Notes: a model not told the origin generated them from the sequence alone. Shown: positions 1-11,103, numbered from the stretch's first letter. The stretch is 64,000 bases of DNA from Kuschelorhynchus macadamiae (GCA_030620095.1 JAUTXW010001311.1:62001-126000); one strand, 5' to 3'. Program-made: numbers and translations.

Positions 1-548
1 GAGTGGGTGCCTCATCAGACTTAAAACGGACATACATAATAACAGAAAATATAGTTTAATAATATATAACTTTACTGTAAAACAATTCAAACTCTACAAA
101 GTACGTAAGTAAACAAACGTAACTAAACAAAGGGACAATTAAGTACTACGAAACAAGGCTACGCTTGATCTCCCAATCAGAGACGTCGATGTAAATTTAT
201 GATGGAGAAGCGATAGCCTAGAGCGAAAAAGAAGATATTATCCTGGACGAACTTGACTAACTGTCGTTAAATGCAATGCTACGTTAATAAAAAGAAGGAG
301 AAAAATTAACAGATTATACAGAGTAAAAAGAATATATTTATTGTTTCCAAATAATATTTAAAACCAGGTGAGGCTTAAAATTAACATTTTTAAACACATA
401 TTCGGTAATTTAAAAAATTTGTACGTAATTCAACGAATTAAAAACTGCAAATTCTTGAGAAAATGGTGAGTTAGATATAAAATGTTGTTATCTTAGAAAC
501 TTCACTCAAAAATACTGAAAGGCAACTACTACTAAAGAATTAAATATA
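1..548. other. AT-rich stretch, no gene recognised
   Basis: I read both strands and found no motif, long frame or terminal repeat that I could assign. It probably holds decayed repeat sequence, but nothing seen here proves that. Confidence 0.5.
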
Positions 549-1033
549 ATAAGGCAAATTGCCGTTAACAATGGTTTTCCAACGAGAACGCTCAACAAAC
601 TTGTTTAAATGTAATACATAACAAGCTAATTAACACAAAGAAATTTAAAGTTTCAACATATTTTGGAAGTATACTTACATTTCGCAATTTTTTTAAAGAC
701 ATCTAATATCGCCATAGCATTTAAAACAAATAATCATTTAAAACAACACATAGTTAGAAACAAAAATAAAAAGGATATTCTTGAGAAACCTAGAATTTAT
801 TCCCTTCATTGTGGATAGTGTCCTGCTGTTTTATGTTGGACAATGAGGAAGAAACATTTCGACAAGGATCCAGGAAATACCTCAGCTTGGTTACAAAATA
901 TCAAAATGCAAATGTTTCTAATACAAAATCATCCTTTGCGGATCATTTGATATCCTCGAAACATCGCGTTTCCATATCTGAAAATGTAAATATAATTCAC
1001 GAATGCGATAAAATTAAGAAGTTGGATCTATAA
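549..1033 (+). pseudogene. Penelope-like element, GIY-YIG end (fragment)
   Basis: This is the decayed C-terminal part of a Penelope-like retroelement polyprotein, which joins a reverse transcriptase to a GIY-YIG endonuclease used for integration. Seen: the frame from 549 reads IRQIAVNNGFPTRTLNKLV, a typical connector between RT and endonuclease. At about 700-810 another frame reads HLKQHIVRNKNKKD and then IYSLHCG, the start of the GIY-YIG fold. The YVGQTGR-like block is scrambled near 815-840. The tail SSFADHLISSKH and ENVNIIHE then follows, ending at the stop before 1034. At least two frame changes and a stop break it. No RT core is present upstream, so this is a 5'-truncated copy. The subfamily differs from the other Penelope pieces in the window. 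Confidence 0.6.
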
Positions 1034-2055
1034 GAAAAGATGGAAATGACAAAAGCTAAAAAAAGCTCCATCAGTACCTGTGTTAAAGAAGTGTTTAATT
1101 TTGAGCCTCATTTGATTTTCAATAATGTTTCGAATTAATAACCATATTCGTCCACATTCCACGTCGCGTAAATGTGAGTTAAATTTGATTTTTGAATCCC
1201 CGTATTGGTAGTCTATTTGTCAGTTTCAATCTGCAAAAAAATATTTTGTTAATATATTTTTGCTGTAGAAAACTAACTTTGTGATACAAAATAAACAGTA
1301 GCCACTTTCCAAAAGCCGTTGATATAAAATCACTATCAGTATTTTCCAACTCTGTATCTCATAAGTGTACAAATAAACCCGACTAGGCCATAACTCTTTA
1401 GAATGTCTAAAATAATGCGCCGATTCTTCCATATGCACTCCTGTCAGTAAGAAAGATGATCTGAAGTTTAAACAACGTATAAAACCCGTGTACAAAAGTG
1501 TCTGCGAGATAATGCCAGTTTTCTTTTCCGGAAACTATTCTGGCTGAATTTATATTGTGCATAAAGCGTATATGCGAAAGTGGAAAAGTTGGTTTAAGGA
1601 GTGCAGGCGAAGATATGTCTCGATAATCCTTAATAGCAGAAAATGCTTTTGTAGATTTAAAACATTACTTTACAAGAAAAAATGTGCTTGCTTATATATA
1701 TGAATGATATATATAAAATATATATATTTACAGAATTTTCTTAAATTTAGACCTACCTCACTGCCTCAATGGAAATATATAAGTTACCAACTGAAACCAT
1801 TTAAGGTCAGTGCGTGGGTGCATATAACATTAACATCGCTGCAGTTCGACTCTAAAGTCGAAAACAAACATATAAGTGAACAAAAATCAAATAAATTCAA
1901 AAAGAAAAAGAGAAATGAATACAATAAAAAAAATACCAATTCACACTTTGATTAATATCGAACAATGAACAGTAACCAATCTTGTGGGAGGTACAGGAGT
2001 TTCTGAGATTTCAAGTTATATGTAAAAGCTCAAAAGTATTATTTTGAACACTTAG
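1034..2055. other. No gene recognised
   Basis: About 1 kb of AT-rich sequence. Short open frames exist on both strands, but none shows a known domain or plausible codon structure. A short (TA)-rich patch lies near 1693-1730. Confidence 0.45.
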
Positions 2056-2059
2056 AAGC

Positions 2060-2190
2060 TTACTATGCCAATTCTACAAAATCACGGATGAGTTTTCTTG
2101 ATAAGGAAATAAGCCAGTCATCTAATTTCTTTTTAAATGTTTTTAGGTATGTTTCCTTTCTAATTATTTCAGGGACCCTAAAGTACATAT
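2060..2190 (-). pseudogene. CR1-like retrotransposon B, last C-terminal piece
   Basis: The minus strand reads VPEIIRKETYLKTFKKKLDD followed by WLISLSRK and a stop near 2062. That is the usual end of CR1/jockey-type polyproteins (a leucine/proline pair, then TFKKKLK and a tryptophan). It cannot belong to element A next to it, because A has its own C-terminus ending at 2297. I infer that it is the tail of element B, separated from the rest by the insertion of A. The order, strand and missing residues fit, but a clean target-site duplication was not found. Confidence 0.4.
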
Positions 2191-2296
2191 AATAAAAAAC
2201 ATAGAAGCAAAAAAGCACACACTAAAAGGAAAATGAAAGATGGATAAGGATAGGGAAAAAGAAAAGTATTAAGCATTTTGTGGCATAGACAATCAA

Positions 2297-4578
2297 TTAA
2301 ATATGGTTTAGAAGAAGTAGTTTGGTTTTTCTCTTGAAAACCTTTTTTGAGACAGTAAACTCATTTATTTTGAATTTGTTTATTAAATGTGCAATTAAAT
2401 AAGAAAAAGACCTTTTAAAAAATTCTTTGTTGTGTGACGGTATAGTTAATAGATTTTTTCGTCTTATATTAAGATTGTGCACATCAGTACGATAAGTTAT
2501 TTTTTTGTGCAAATGAGTCTTAAACTTAAGAATTTTATAAAAAAGGACAAGAGCATGTAAGACTCGTCTATTGTGCATATTTAACCAATTTGCTTCTTTT
2601 AACTTATGAGAAATGTGTTCACGTCTTCATATACCAAAAATAAGCCAGGAATTTTGGAGTTTTTGTAATCTATTAGCATCGGCATTATCAAGACAAGGTC
2701 CATAGATGGTGTCACAGAAGTTTAATGGTGATAACACTAGTGCATCACAAAGCATTTTCTTAACGTTATAGCCCAAAAAGTGCCTTTGCGGAAATATTGT
2801 TTTTAACGCGGAATATCCACTTTTTAGTTTAAGAGTAGCATGTTCTTTAAATCTAAGTTTATGATCAATTATGAGTCCCAGATTTTTGGCAGAGTTTTTA
2901 AAATCTATTGGATCATTATTTATGTGTAGATTTAAGTTATCTAAAATAATCATTTGATTTGGTTGGGTTAATCTTTAAGAGGAGCTTTTGAGTTTCACTA
3001 TATAAAGTGCCCAAATCCGCGTTAATGCACCTATTGGCCTCAGCTATATCAGTACTTTTACATGAATAATATACCTGGGTATCATCTGCGTAGCAATAAT
3101 GGCTACAATATCGAAATTTATTTATTAATTGCGACGTATAGAGAGTATATAGTAATGGACCCAGAATGCTACCCTGAGGCACTCCAGAGGCAACATTAAG
3201 GGCTTTCGACATTTTACCATCAAATACCACTCTTTGTTTTTTGTCTGACAAAAAAGAAGACACCAGTGCCACCGCAGAATCGCTAAAACCCAGACACTGC
3301 AACAAAGCCAATAATATTTCGTGGTTGACCATGTCAAAAGCTTGAGTAAAATCCAAAATGACCAAAACAATAGCTAGATTATTATCAAGGGCTTTAAATA
3401 TATCATCCGTTACCTGAGATAATGCGGTTGAACAACCATAACCTTTACGGAAGCCAGACTGATATTCAGGGATCAAATTACTAATATTTAAATACTCAAT
3501 TATTTGCTGTTCCATAATTTTTTCTAATAGTTTACAGAGAACTGGAAAAATCGATATTGAACGGATTTGTTTAAATTCAACTCAATTTAGTCAACGGAAT
3601 AACATTGACTTCCTTCCATTGATCTGGAAAATGATTTTTTTCTAAACAAACATTTATAATGTGAGTTAGTGGAATAATTATGGCAGGACAACAAAGTAAA
3701 ATAAGTGTAATATTTAAATTATCAGCTCCAAATGTTTTATTCTTCATGGTTTTTAGAATGAAAATTATTGTATCTTGCGTTATCAGCCTAAATTTAAATT
3801 CATTTTGTGTAATTTTATGTTCCTTAAAACTCTTAATAAATTCTTCATCAGGCTTATTGTTATTTTTATTTATATTAGTAAAATAAGTATTAAGTTCATC
3901 TACATTTTGCAAGGAATTGGGAAGTTATATATTTTGTTTTTTAGAAATATTAATTTTATTTAATTCTTACCATGCTTCTTTATTACTGCACACTCCAAAC
4001 CTATATGTTAAATAAGCCTTTTTTCCGATCTGATTACGCTAATAGTAAGATTTCTATACTGTTTGTATGTGTTCCAGTCCTCCCAATTTTTGGTGTTTCT
4101 AAACTTATTTAAGGCCCTATTACGAAGCATCTGCATTAATCTAATATTAGGAGTAATCCATGGTCTGTATGGCTTATTTTTACCTCTGATATTTTTAAGG
4201 GAACATGCAGGTTTATAACGTCGAATAATGATTGGTTGGAAAAATCAGCTTTGCTATTTATGTCCGCCACATTATGTGCCAAGGTGTTAGTTCGATATCA
4301 GATTGAAATCGCTTATTGCTAACACTTTGTAAATTTCTGTATGTAAAGTTATAAGTATTAGATTTGGGTTCTCAAAAATGTATGTCGCAATAAATGAGCA
4401 CATGGTCCGATATCTCAACATCCCTTATTCCGCAAACCTCGATTGAATCTATATTTGGAAAAAGTAAATCAATTAAGGACATGTTTGTTATTGATATTCT
4501 AGTAGGTTCAGTTATATGCTGTTGCAAACCATAGACCTCAGTAATTTCACATAACGGTGCTTTTGTATTTAATTCGAG
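2297..4578 (-). pseudogene. CR1-like non-LTR retrotransposon A (endonuclease + RT)
   Basis: This is a decayed polyprotein of a CR1/L2-type retrotransposon that copies itself by target-primed reverse transcription. Reading the minus strand from 4578: the end of the apurinic-type endonuclease, TEPTRISITNMSLIDLLFPN and then ISDHVLIY (4555-4390); the linker, KPYRPWITPNI near 4150 and RNRALNKFRNTKNWEDW near 4110; and the RT start, NKTFGADNLN (about 3730). The ORF at 3515-2937 carries YQSGFRKGYGCSTAL, LDFTQAFDMVNHEILL, SGVPQGSILGPLLYTLY and the catalytic YADDTQVYY. The thumb (LGLIIDHKLRFKEH) is at 2953-2627, and the C-terminus follows to 2297. The catalytic DD pair is intact, but several frameshifts split the reading. 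It is 5'-truncated inside the endonuclease. It resembles element F. Confidence 0.85.
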
Positions 4579-4579
4579 A

Positions 4580-4735
4580 AAGTTGAGGAGCTAAAAAATA
4601 AAATAATCGTTGTGCGCGTGTTTTATTTACTTTAGTAGTTTTCGTTTCGCTCTGTTTTTCATATCTTGTGTTATGAGTATGAGATATTTTTAGTAAATTA
4701 TTTTTATTCCTATGCTGTAGATTGATGGCCTTGAA
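4580..4735 (-). pseudogene. CR1-like retrotransposon B, C-terminal piece
   Basis: The minus strand reads KAINLQHRNKNNLLKISHTH, then NTRYEKQSETKTTKVNKTRA and QRLFYFLAPQL. This is the post-RT region of CR1/jockey-type proteins, where a HNTR motif precedes a YFLAPQLYN-like block. It lies exactly between the truncated hAT copy 1 (upstream on this strand) and the 5' end of element A (downstream). I infer that it continues element B after the hAT insertion and stops where A inserted. It joins A at about 4578, where the open frame runs on for a few codons into A sequence. Confidence 0.5.
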
Positions 4736-4736
4736 A

Positions 4737-5927
4737 CAAAATATTCGACAAGCTCTCGAAAACCCCTGGATTTTCAGACAACGCCATTTCATCATGGCCA
4801 CGTAGTGCTAGATCGAATGCCCCACACAATTTTACACAATCTATAATTTTGTTTAAAATATAACGATTTTTAGATAGATTTTCATTCAAATCTCTAAGAA
4901 ATTTTCTATAAGCTGTGTCTGGCTGAGTGCGAATATCAACACTTTCGTCCGTAACATAGTTCACCGAACATTTCATGTGAACACATGTTTTTTTAATTTT
5001 TTCTTTTAAGTGTTTAAATCTTTAACACCGGTTTTGTACCATATTGAGTCCGACGAGTCCTTAGAAAACAACAAACAAACATAACAGTAAAATGATTTAG
5101 AGACTTCACAACCACATATATAGTTAGCTAAATCGTACATACTTTTGCGAAAGTTTCGATGAACCATTTTATTTTTATCTTTACTAGTTTGTCGTATACC
5201 AAGTTCTGCCAAATTGCGACCACTTACTTTGAATTCGGTTATTTTCTCAAAATTAAGTTCGTTAGCACTCTTTAGTTGTTTAATTTTTTGCACTGCCCAC
5301 ATTTTATTTCATCTACATTCACAACTCAAACATAGACCACCTTGAAATTGGTTATTTTTGCAAAATTAAGTTCGAAAGCACTTTTTAGTTGTTTATTTTT
5401 TTGCACTAGTCACTACCAACATTTTATTTCCTGTCTATTTCCAACTCACATATGAATCATAAAAATAAAAAAATTTATATTATAAAAAACAGTTTGTAAA
5501 TCAATTTTTATCGATTAAAAACGTCCGAAACAATATCGAATTCCGAGGTGATGCCGCAACCGATCGATCGAATTATGAGAAGAGACCGGCTGATGACCCA
5601 AATCGCGATTTCATATTCCATTTGCTATCACGTTCGGCCGCCGCTCGGTAGCTGTGAAATCTTCGGGTACTTTCGTCAAGGTTTCAAATAATCAGGGCAA
5701 TTCGGACTGCCCAGCCTAGCTTAATCTAGCGTAATTTATTATGCTTAAGGAACGCAACGAGGCCATTCAAACTGCTGCGCGCTGCTAATAGTGTAGCGTA
5801 TTTAACATTTCCCCAAGGTTCGCGTTTTATTACAACTATTAGGAGGGACGGTCAAACGAATGATTTATTTTCTGAAATATTTTTGGGGGGTCATTCACCA
5901 AATGACCCTATAGAAGAGCCGCCGCTG
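4737..5927 (-). mobile_element. hAT transposon copy 1 (truncated), ZMYM1/DUF4371-like
   Basis: This is part of a hAT-superfamily transposon of the type often annotated as zinc finger MYM-type protein 1-like. Seen: the minus-strand frame from 5302 begins MWAVQKIKQLKSANELNFEK and has the cysteine-rich TTF-type segment ICGCEVSKSFYCYVCLLFSK. The frame from 4976 then reads MKCSVNYVTDES and SKNRYILNKIIDCVKL. The gene stops at a junction near 4737, so the catalytic part is lost. A 600-bp leader without a coding frame lies between the start codon and the outer end. The outer end at 5916-5927 reads GAGCCGCCGCTG, the family's terminal inverted repeat. The other terminus is missing. It shares its leader and N-terminus with the copies at 32 kb and 59-62 kb. 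Confidence 0.8.
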
Positions 5928-7259
5928 ATTACTTCTAGTTTAATTAGATGAGTTCTGTAGGTTCCTCCCCATGCGCATATACCGTAATTTAACACAGAAT
6001 AGACCAATGAGTAATATACAGTTCTTAGACTGGATATTGATAAAATTGATTTGAGTTTTTTAAGTAGTAGCAAGTATATAAAATTAAAAGTAGTTTGTTG
6101 GTAAGTAAATGTATGTGAACATCCCACTTTAAGAATTTGTCAATTTCTATTCCTAAATATTTTGTATGGGTAGTTTCCTTAACATTCAAATTTTAAGGTT
6201 AATTTCGGTAAAATGAGATAATTTCTTTTTATTACAACTAAATACCATATAATGTTTTTTTTCACCGACAAATCTAATATATAGTTTTTTGGAAATTTAT
6301 TGTAAGGTACATTTTATCAAACCAATCTTTAATCATTTTGAATTCATTCTCTACGTTTGTCTTCACATCTTTACAGGAATCTGCAACGTATAATGTAACT
6401 GTGTCATCCGCAAAAGCAGAAATTGGCTTAGTACTACCTAAACTAAATAATTCATTTATATATAGCGTAAAAAGTATCGGGCCTAAAACTGTACCGTGCG
6501 GAACGCCATACTCCACAGGATTTGCAGAGCTGAAATGATCGGATATTTTAACATGTTGTAGTCGATTAGTCAAATAATTATTTAAAAGATTTAGCGAAAT
6601 TCTACTAAAATCCATATTTTCCAAATCCTGTAGTAGTATATTATGATTGACAGTGTCAAATGCCTTTGCTAAATCACGGAAAATCCCCAAAACTGCTTTA
6701 TTATTGTCTAAATTTTGATATATATTATTTGTTAAATGCAATATGGTGTCCTTAGTTGATATTCCGTTTTTGAACCCAAAATGTTTTTTTGATAAGAGTT
6801 CATATTTATCTAAAAAGGTAATAAGCCGCTTTTTGATTAGTTTTTCAATATATTTAGCTATATTTGAAATAAGTGTTATGGGTCTGTAATTTTAAATGTT
6901 TAGGGAATCTCCTTTCTTCAGCAAAGGTTTCATTACACTTACTTTTAGTATTGATGGAAATTTTCCAGTTTCGAAAATTTTATTGACAATAGTAACTAAA
7001 CGTTCTTTTATGAAATTTGGAGCTAGACGCAGATGGTCGTGATATTGTCATATCTTGGCGCTTTATTTAGTTTTAATACAAATGTCGTAGCTATTACTTC
7101 GTTGCAATCAGTTGGTGCTAGAAAAAATGTATGTTTTTGATATGTTTTGCTGAGTAGAATCCATAGTTCTCCTGAAACGTTCCCTACTAAGCATTTAGTT
7201 AATATAAGTTTTTTTATATTTTGGTATTTTGGAGTTGACCTATAATAGAACAAAGTCAT
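5928..7259 (-). pseudogene. CR1-like non-LTR retrotransposon B, linker, RT and thumb
   Basis: Reading the minus strand: the linker frame 7259-7023 contains LKLNKAPRYDNITTICV. RT block 1, FPSILKVSVMKPLLKKGDS, lies near 6950-6900. KKHFGFKNGISTKDTILHLT follows near 6780. The frame 6741-6274 holds IFRDLAKAFDTVNHNILL, YGVPHGTVLGPILFTLYINE and the catalytic FADDTVTLY. The thumb at 6127-5928 reads SVLNYGICAWGGTYRTHLIK. The canonical glutamine of GVPQG is changed to H. The reading ends abruptly at 5928, where the terminal repeat of hAT copy 1 begins. Pieces in the same order and on the same strand resume at 4735 and 2190. The same family recurs at 9196-9770. It is dead through frameshifts. Confidence 0.85.
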
Positions 7260-7269
7260 AAATTTACAC

Positions 7270-7556
7270 CCGTATTCATTAAAAAGGTTTAAACTTAGAC
7301 CAAGTCTAACTTGTCAGTGATAGGTTAATTTTTTTTAATTTTTAACAAATGAACAAATAACCTCGTATTCACTAAAAATGTTTAAGAATTAGATCAGGTC
7401 TAGATGCCATTATACTTAAAACTCTTAGTTTGTCACATATGTTGTAATTGTGACATGTAGAAAAATTATTTGTTGAATTGTTAAAAATGTCATCTTAAAC
7501 CTATAACTGTCAATTTAGACCTGTTCTAAATTTAAACCTCTTTAGTGAAAACTGTA
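7270..7556. repeat. MITE with ~80-bp terminal inverted repeats (family M1)
   Basis: The left arm (from 7271, CGTATTCATTAAAAAGGTTT) is matched by the reverse complement of the right arm ending near 7556 (TTCACTAAAGAGGTTTAAAT). The match continues for about 80 bases through TAGACCAGGTCTAACTTGAC-like sequence and on to ACAAATAA. The end motif CGTATTCACTAAAAATG recurs internally at about 7353. It has no coding capacity. Other copies: 18683-18880 (opposite orientation, one arm plus centre) and 9771-9832 (arm only). The superfamily is not determined because no clean target-site duplication is visible. Confidence 0.7.
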
Positions 7557-7960
7557 GGGATGCACCTTCGTAGAGTGTTAGTTATTAATATTTTATTTAA
7601 CAGACGTAATTTTGTGAGCGCAAAATAGTACGTAAAACTTTAAGGAATATTCCTAGACAGCAGTGAATAAAATTACAAGGCTGAGTATTTAAAGAAGTTA
7701 TTCTGGACCGGTACATCTTTAAAATTATAGAAAATAAGAAATTAAGTAACTGTAGAAATAGGATTTTAAGTAACAATTCATTTCGTTTCCTATATTTGAT
7801 CTAAAGCCAATAGAATACTAGAAGCTTATATAAACAAAACAAAATTATTTAGATGATTTTTAAATTTGATATCGGGAAAAGAGAATTTGTGTCTATCTTA
7901 TGAAATTTTTTATGTGGGTTTTGTCATTAATACTGTTTTTGATTTTTTAAATATATACCG
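7557..7960. other. No gene recognised
   Basis: About 400 AT-rich bases between the MITE and the first PLE-C fragment. No motif seen. Confidence 0.45.
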
Positions 7961-7963
7961 TTT

Positions 7964-8521
7964 TCAAGAATTCTGTTGTTGCGCTAATTGCGCTTGATTT
8001 TTTGTGATTTTAGATTTGTCGATTATTGTCTTCCATACTGATTTGTCCCTTTTATTCAAATCACCTTGTTTTCCCATTTCTATAGCTTCTCGGATTATTC
8101 TTGTCTTATAATGTTCTATATTGGCAATCTCCGTACACCCATTGAAATTTATTTTGTGGCCGGTTTCCTGATGACGTAGGAATAGAGCTGAGGTTGTTTG
8201 TTGGTTTCTGATGCTGAGTTTCCGCTCTTTCATTCTTGCCGCTATTCACCTGTTAGTTCGTCCCACGTACTTCTTTCATACTCAGTGGTTTTCCAGTTTG
8301 ATTTTATCTTTTGGGTTTTCAAGTAGTTTACCTATAGTCGTTTGTGGCTTTTACATATGGTAAGACTACTTGTGGCTTTCCCGGTTCCTAATTTTTGTTG
8401 TTCGTTGTTCGGAAACCCTGTAGATCAATAGCTTTCTCCATGGTGCGATCTGCGTAGCCATTTTTCTTTAAAGCATTAGATATTATATTAAGTTCGTTTT
8501 GTCTCCTCTGTGTTGCAGTTG
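7964..8521 (-). pseudogene. Penelope-like element PLE-C, fragment 1 (GIY-YIG end)
   Basis: Minus-strand reading from 8521: a piece equivalent to LTATQ.RQNELNIISSALKK in its sister copies, then TTIGKLLENPKDKIKLENH (about 8350-8300) and YVGRTNR (about 8260). It ends with the ORF 8233-7964, which contains LFLRHQETGHKINFNGC and YKTRIIREAIEMGKQGDLNK. This is the GIY-YIG endonuclease and its C-terminal tail. The GIY block is broken by stops. It abuts fragment 2 head to head at about 8521; the shared junction includes CTGTGTTGCAGTTGTCCAG. Confidence 0.65.
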
Positions 8522-9013
8522 TCCAGCTATCGAAAAAGCTGACGATGTCATAGCAAGCCTAGATATCAAAATTCAATCCACCTCAGAATACAGTTTACTC
8601 TACAGTTAGAGGAAAACAACAAACTTCCATTTTTAGATGTTCTGGTGCAAAACTGTAGAACGGACATTTCGTATACAGCGACTATAGAAAACCAACACAT
8701 ACAGACATATATTTAAATACAAGATCGCATCATCACTCAGCACAAATTCAAGCTGTGGTTAATACCCTAGAATCTAGATCTGTGGGATTAACTGCAACAC
8801 AGACGAGACAAAACGAACTTAATATAATATCTAGTGCTTTAAAGAAAATGGCTACACAAATCCCACCGTAGAAACATAACATACAAATAATACCCAAGCC
8901 ACAAACAGCTATAGCTAAACTACTTGGAAACACAAAAGTTAAAATAAAACCGGAAAACCATGGAGTATACAGCGTTATGTGCCAGGACTGTGAAAAGATG
9001 TACGTGGAGCAAA
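8522..9013 (+). pseudogene. Penelope-like element PLE-C, fragment 2 (RT thumb to GIY-YIG)
   Basis: Plus-strand frames give DVIASLDIKIQSTSEYSLLY (about 8548-8610), the post-catalytic RT region. Next comes a piece resembling LPFLDVLVQN, and then LTATQTRQNELNIISSALKK (about 8790-8850). It continues through AIAKLLGNTKVKIKPENHGV to YSVMCQDCEKMYVEQT (ending near 9013), the start of GIY-YIG. The YVGQT glycine is replaced by E. Several stops and frame changes make it non-functional. It is oriented opposite to fragment 1. Confidence 0.65.
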
Positions 9014-9195
9014 CGCAGCAATTTATATATCTTATGAACCCTAGAAAAGAAAAAAAAACTAAACTGATCCAACTTAGTATGCTCTATCTATCTCTCTATT
9101 CTCTCATTTTGTTAAAGAACATAAATGGTATGGTTTATTCTGAGTTTTACTCGAAAACGATTAGAAAATTAGGAAGGCGAACGCTTACATTAAAC
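9014..9195 (+). repeat. Direct repeat DR-1, left copy
   Basis: A block starting GCAGCAATTTATATATCTTA and running through ACCCTAGAAAAGAAAAAAA and TTCTCTCATTTTGTTAAAGA to GGCGAACGCTTACATTA. It is repeated with small changes at 11254-11427, about 2.24 kb away in the same orientation. It is not recognised as any named element. Confidence 0.7.
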
Positions 9196-9770
9196 TTGTC
9201 TTCACATATTTCCAGAAATCTGCCACGTATAATGTAACTGTGTTATCCGCAAAAGCAGAAATTGACCCAGTACTACCTAAACTAAATAATTCATTTATAT
9301 ATATCGTAAAAATGATTTAAAGAGCCTAAATGACCGGATATTTTAACATATTGTAGTCGATTAGTCAAATAATTATTTAAAGGATTTAGCGAAATTCCAC
9401 GAAAACCCATCTTTTCCAGAACCTGTAGTAGTATATTATGATTGACAGTGTCAAATGACTTTGCTAAATCAAGGAAAATCCCCAAAACTACTTTATTATT
9501 GTCTATACTTTGATATATATTATTTGTTAAATGCAATATGGCGTCCTCAGTTGATATTCCCTTTTTAAACCCAAAATGTTTTTTTGAGAAGAGTTTAAAT
9601 TTATCTAAAAAGCTAATAAGCCGCTTTTTGATTAATTTTTCAATAATTTTAGCTATATTTGAAACAAGTGTTACGGGTCTGTGATTTTCAATGTTTAGGG
9701 AATCTCCTTTCTTCAGCAAAGGTTTTATTACGCACACTTTAGCATTGATGGAAATTTTTCAGTTTCGAAA
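9196..9770 (-). pseudogene. CR1-like retrotransposon, family B, copy 2 (partial)
   Basis: The minus-strand ORF 9737-9291 reads VIKPLLKKGDSLNIENHRPV, KKHFGFKKGISTEDAILHLT, IFLDLAKSFDTVNHNILLQV and YLTNRLQYVKISGHLGSLN. It then shifts directly to sequence matching downstream of the catalytic FADD region of copy B (9196-9300). About 60 bases encoding the GVPQG block are missing. Compared with copy B the sequence is close, so the two share a recent source. The fragment ends at a MITE arm (9771). Confidence 0.8.
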
Positions 9771-9832
9771 ATTTTTTAGTTAGACCAGGTCTAACTTGAC
9801 AGTGATAGATTTAAGATGACATTTTTAACAAA
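9771..9832 (+). repeat. MITE M1, single arm
   Basis: The sequence TTAGTTAGACCAGGTCTAAC followed by TTGACAGTGATAGATTTAAG matches the arm of the MITE at 7270-7556. Only the arm is present. Confidence 0.55.
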
Positions 9833-9844
9833 TAAACTTAAAGA

Positions 9845-11099
9845 ACTAGATATTATCTTAAGTCTCGTCTGTGTTTCAGTTGTCCAGCTGTCGAAAAAGC
9901 TGATGATGTCATAGCAAGCCTAGATGTCAAAATTTAATCCACCTCAGAATACAATTTACTCTAGAGAAAACAACAAACTTCCATTTTTAACCAACACATA
10001 CAGACAGATATTTAAATGTAGCAAGATCGCATCATCACCCAGCACAAATTCGAGCTCTGGTCAATACCCTAATTTCTAGATCCGTGCGATTAACTGCAAC
10101 ACAGATGAGACAAACCGAACTTAATATAATATCTAGTGTTCTAAAGAAAAACGGCTACACAAATCGCTCTATAGAGAAAGTTATTATTGCACAGGTTTTC
10201 AGAACAACGAGCAAGAAAAATTATGAACCGGGAAAGCAACGAGACCCAACAGATTGGAAGAATTCTTAGAAAACATAATATACAAATAATATACAAGTCA
10301 CAAAAAACTATAGGTAAACTACTTGGAAACAGAAAAGATAGAATCAAACTGGAAAACCACGGAGTATACAGCATTCCGTGCCAGGACTGTGAAAAGACAA
10401 ACGTGGGGCAGACTAACAGGCGAACATCGGCAAGAGTGAAAGAGCATAAACTCAGCAGCTGAAACAAACAAACAAACCTGCCACAAAATAAACTTCGATG
10501 ACTGTAGAGAAATTACCAATATAGAACAATATAAGAAGCCATAGAAATTGAAAAATAAGGTGATTTGAATAAAAGAGAAAACTACCAACAGTATATAGAC
10601 AATAATCGACAAATCCAAAATCACAAAAAATCAAGCGCAATTAGCGCATTAATAACGACCAGCGACCGCTCAGATATAACCTGCGGCCCCGGGTGGGAAT
10701 ATAAGAAGAAGCGTCGCCACTACCAACACTTCAGTCTCTATTCGGACGCAAGAAAGATAGTTTAGTTCCGTAAATGCCAAAGGTGATTTTGGCAAAACTG
10801 TTATTTTCAGAACGATAGTAGTGAACGGATGTACACCCGGAATGAAAACACACACATATGTATTATCTATGAGTCTGCAGCCGGAAACCACTGGATCCCA
10901 ATAGATGGCGCTAAGTGTTACACTTAGCATGTAGTACTGTTCCAGAATGATTGACGTTTCGTTTTCGATTTTGTCATATCGAGCAATCTGTTCTTTCAGA
11001 TCTCCCTGGGTAGAAGCCTGCCTGATGAAGACCTTAAGTCAAAAACACGTGTCTATATCTCGCGAAATTTTAAAGCGCTTTAGGTTCAAGATTATATTT

Positions 11100-11103
<4 letters not shown>
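9845..11103 (+). pseudogene. Penelope-like element PLE-C, fragment 3 with 3' tail
   Basis: This is the longest PLE-C copy. It opens at 9845 with the same inverted junction as fragments 1 and 2 (TTTCAGTTGTCCAGCTGTCG), then the RT tail. The ORF 10084-10269 reads MRLTATQMRQTELNIISSVL. The ORF 10187-10462 contains RILRKHNIQIIYKSQKTIGK and the endonuclease block GVYSIPCQDCEKTNVGQTNR, where GVYSIP and NVGQT are the GIY and YIG halves; then ARVKEHKLSS and a stop. A C-terminal tail is readable in other frames to about 10640. The following 460 bases are a non-coding 3' region with a hammerhead-like motif at 11022-11053, and the element stops at a (TA)n tract. Confidence 0.7.
11022..11053 (+). other. 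Hammerhead-ribozyme-like motif, PLE-C tail (decayed)
   Basis: The sequence reads CTGATGA, A, GAC-loop-GTC, A, then AAAACACGTGTC. The last part differs from the GAAACGCGCGTC seen in PLE-A only by G-to-A and C-to-T type changes at CpG positions. Hammerhead ribozymes are reported in Penelope-like elements. This copy has lost the conserved G12, so it should be inactive. Confidence 0.45.

Noticed and set aside
1226..1495. 89-codon frame on the minus strand
   Set aside because: No domain, no neighbour support, and typical of chance frames in such DNA.
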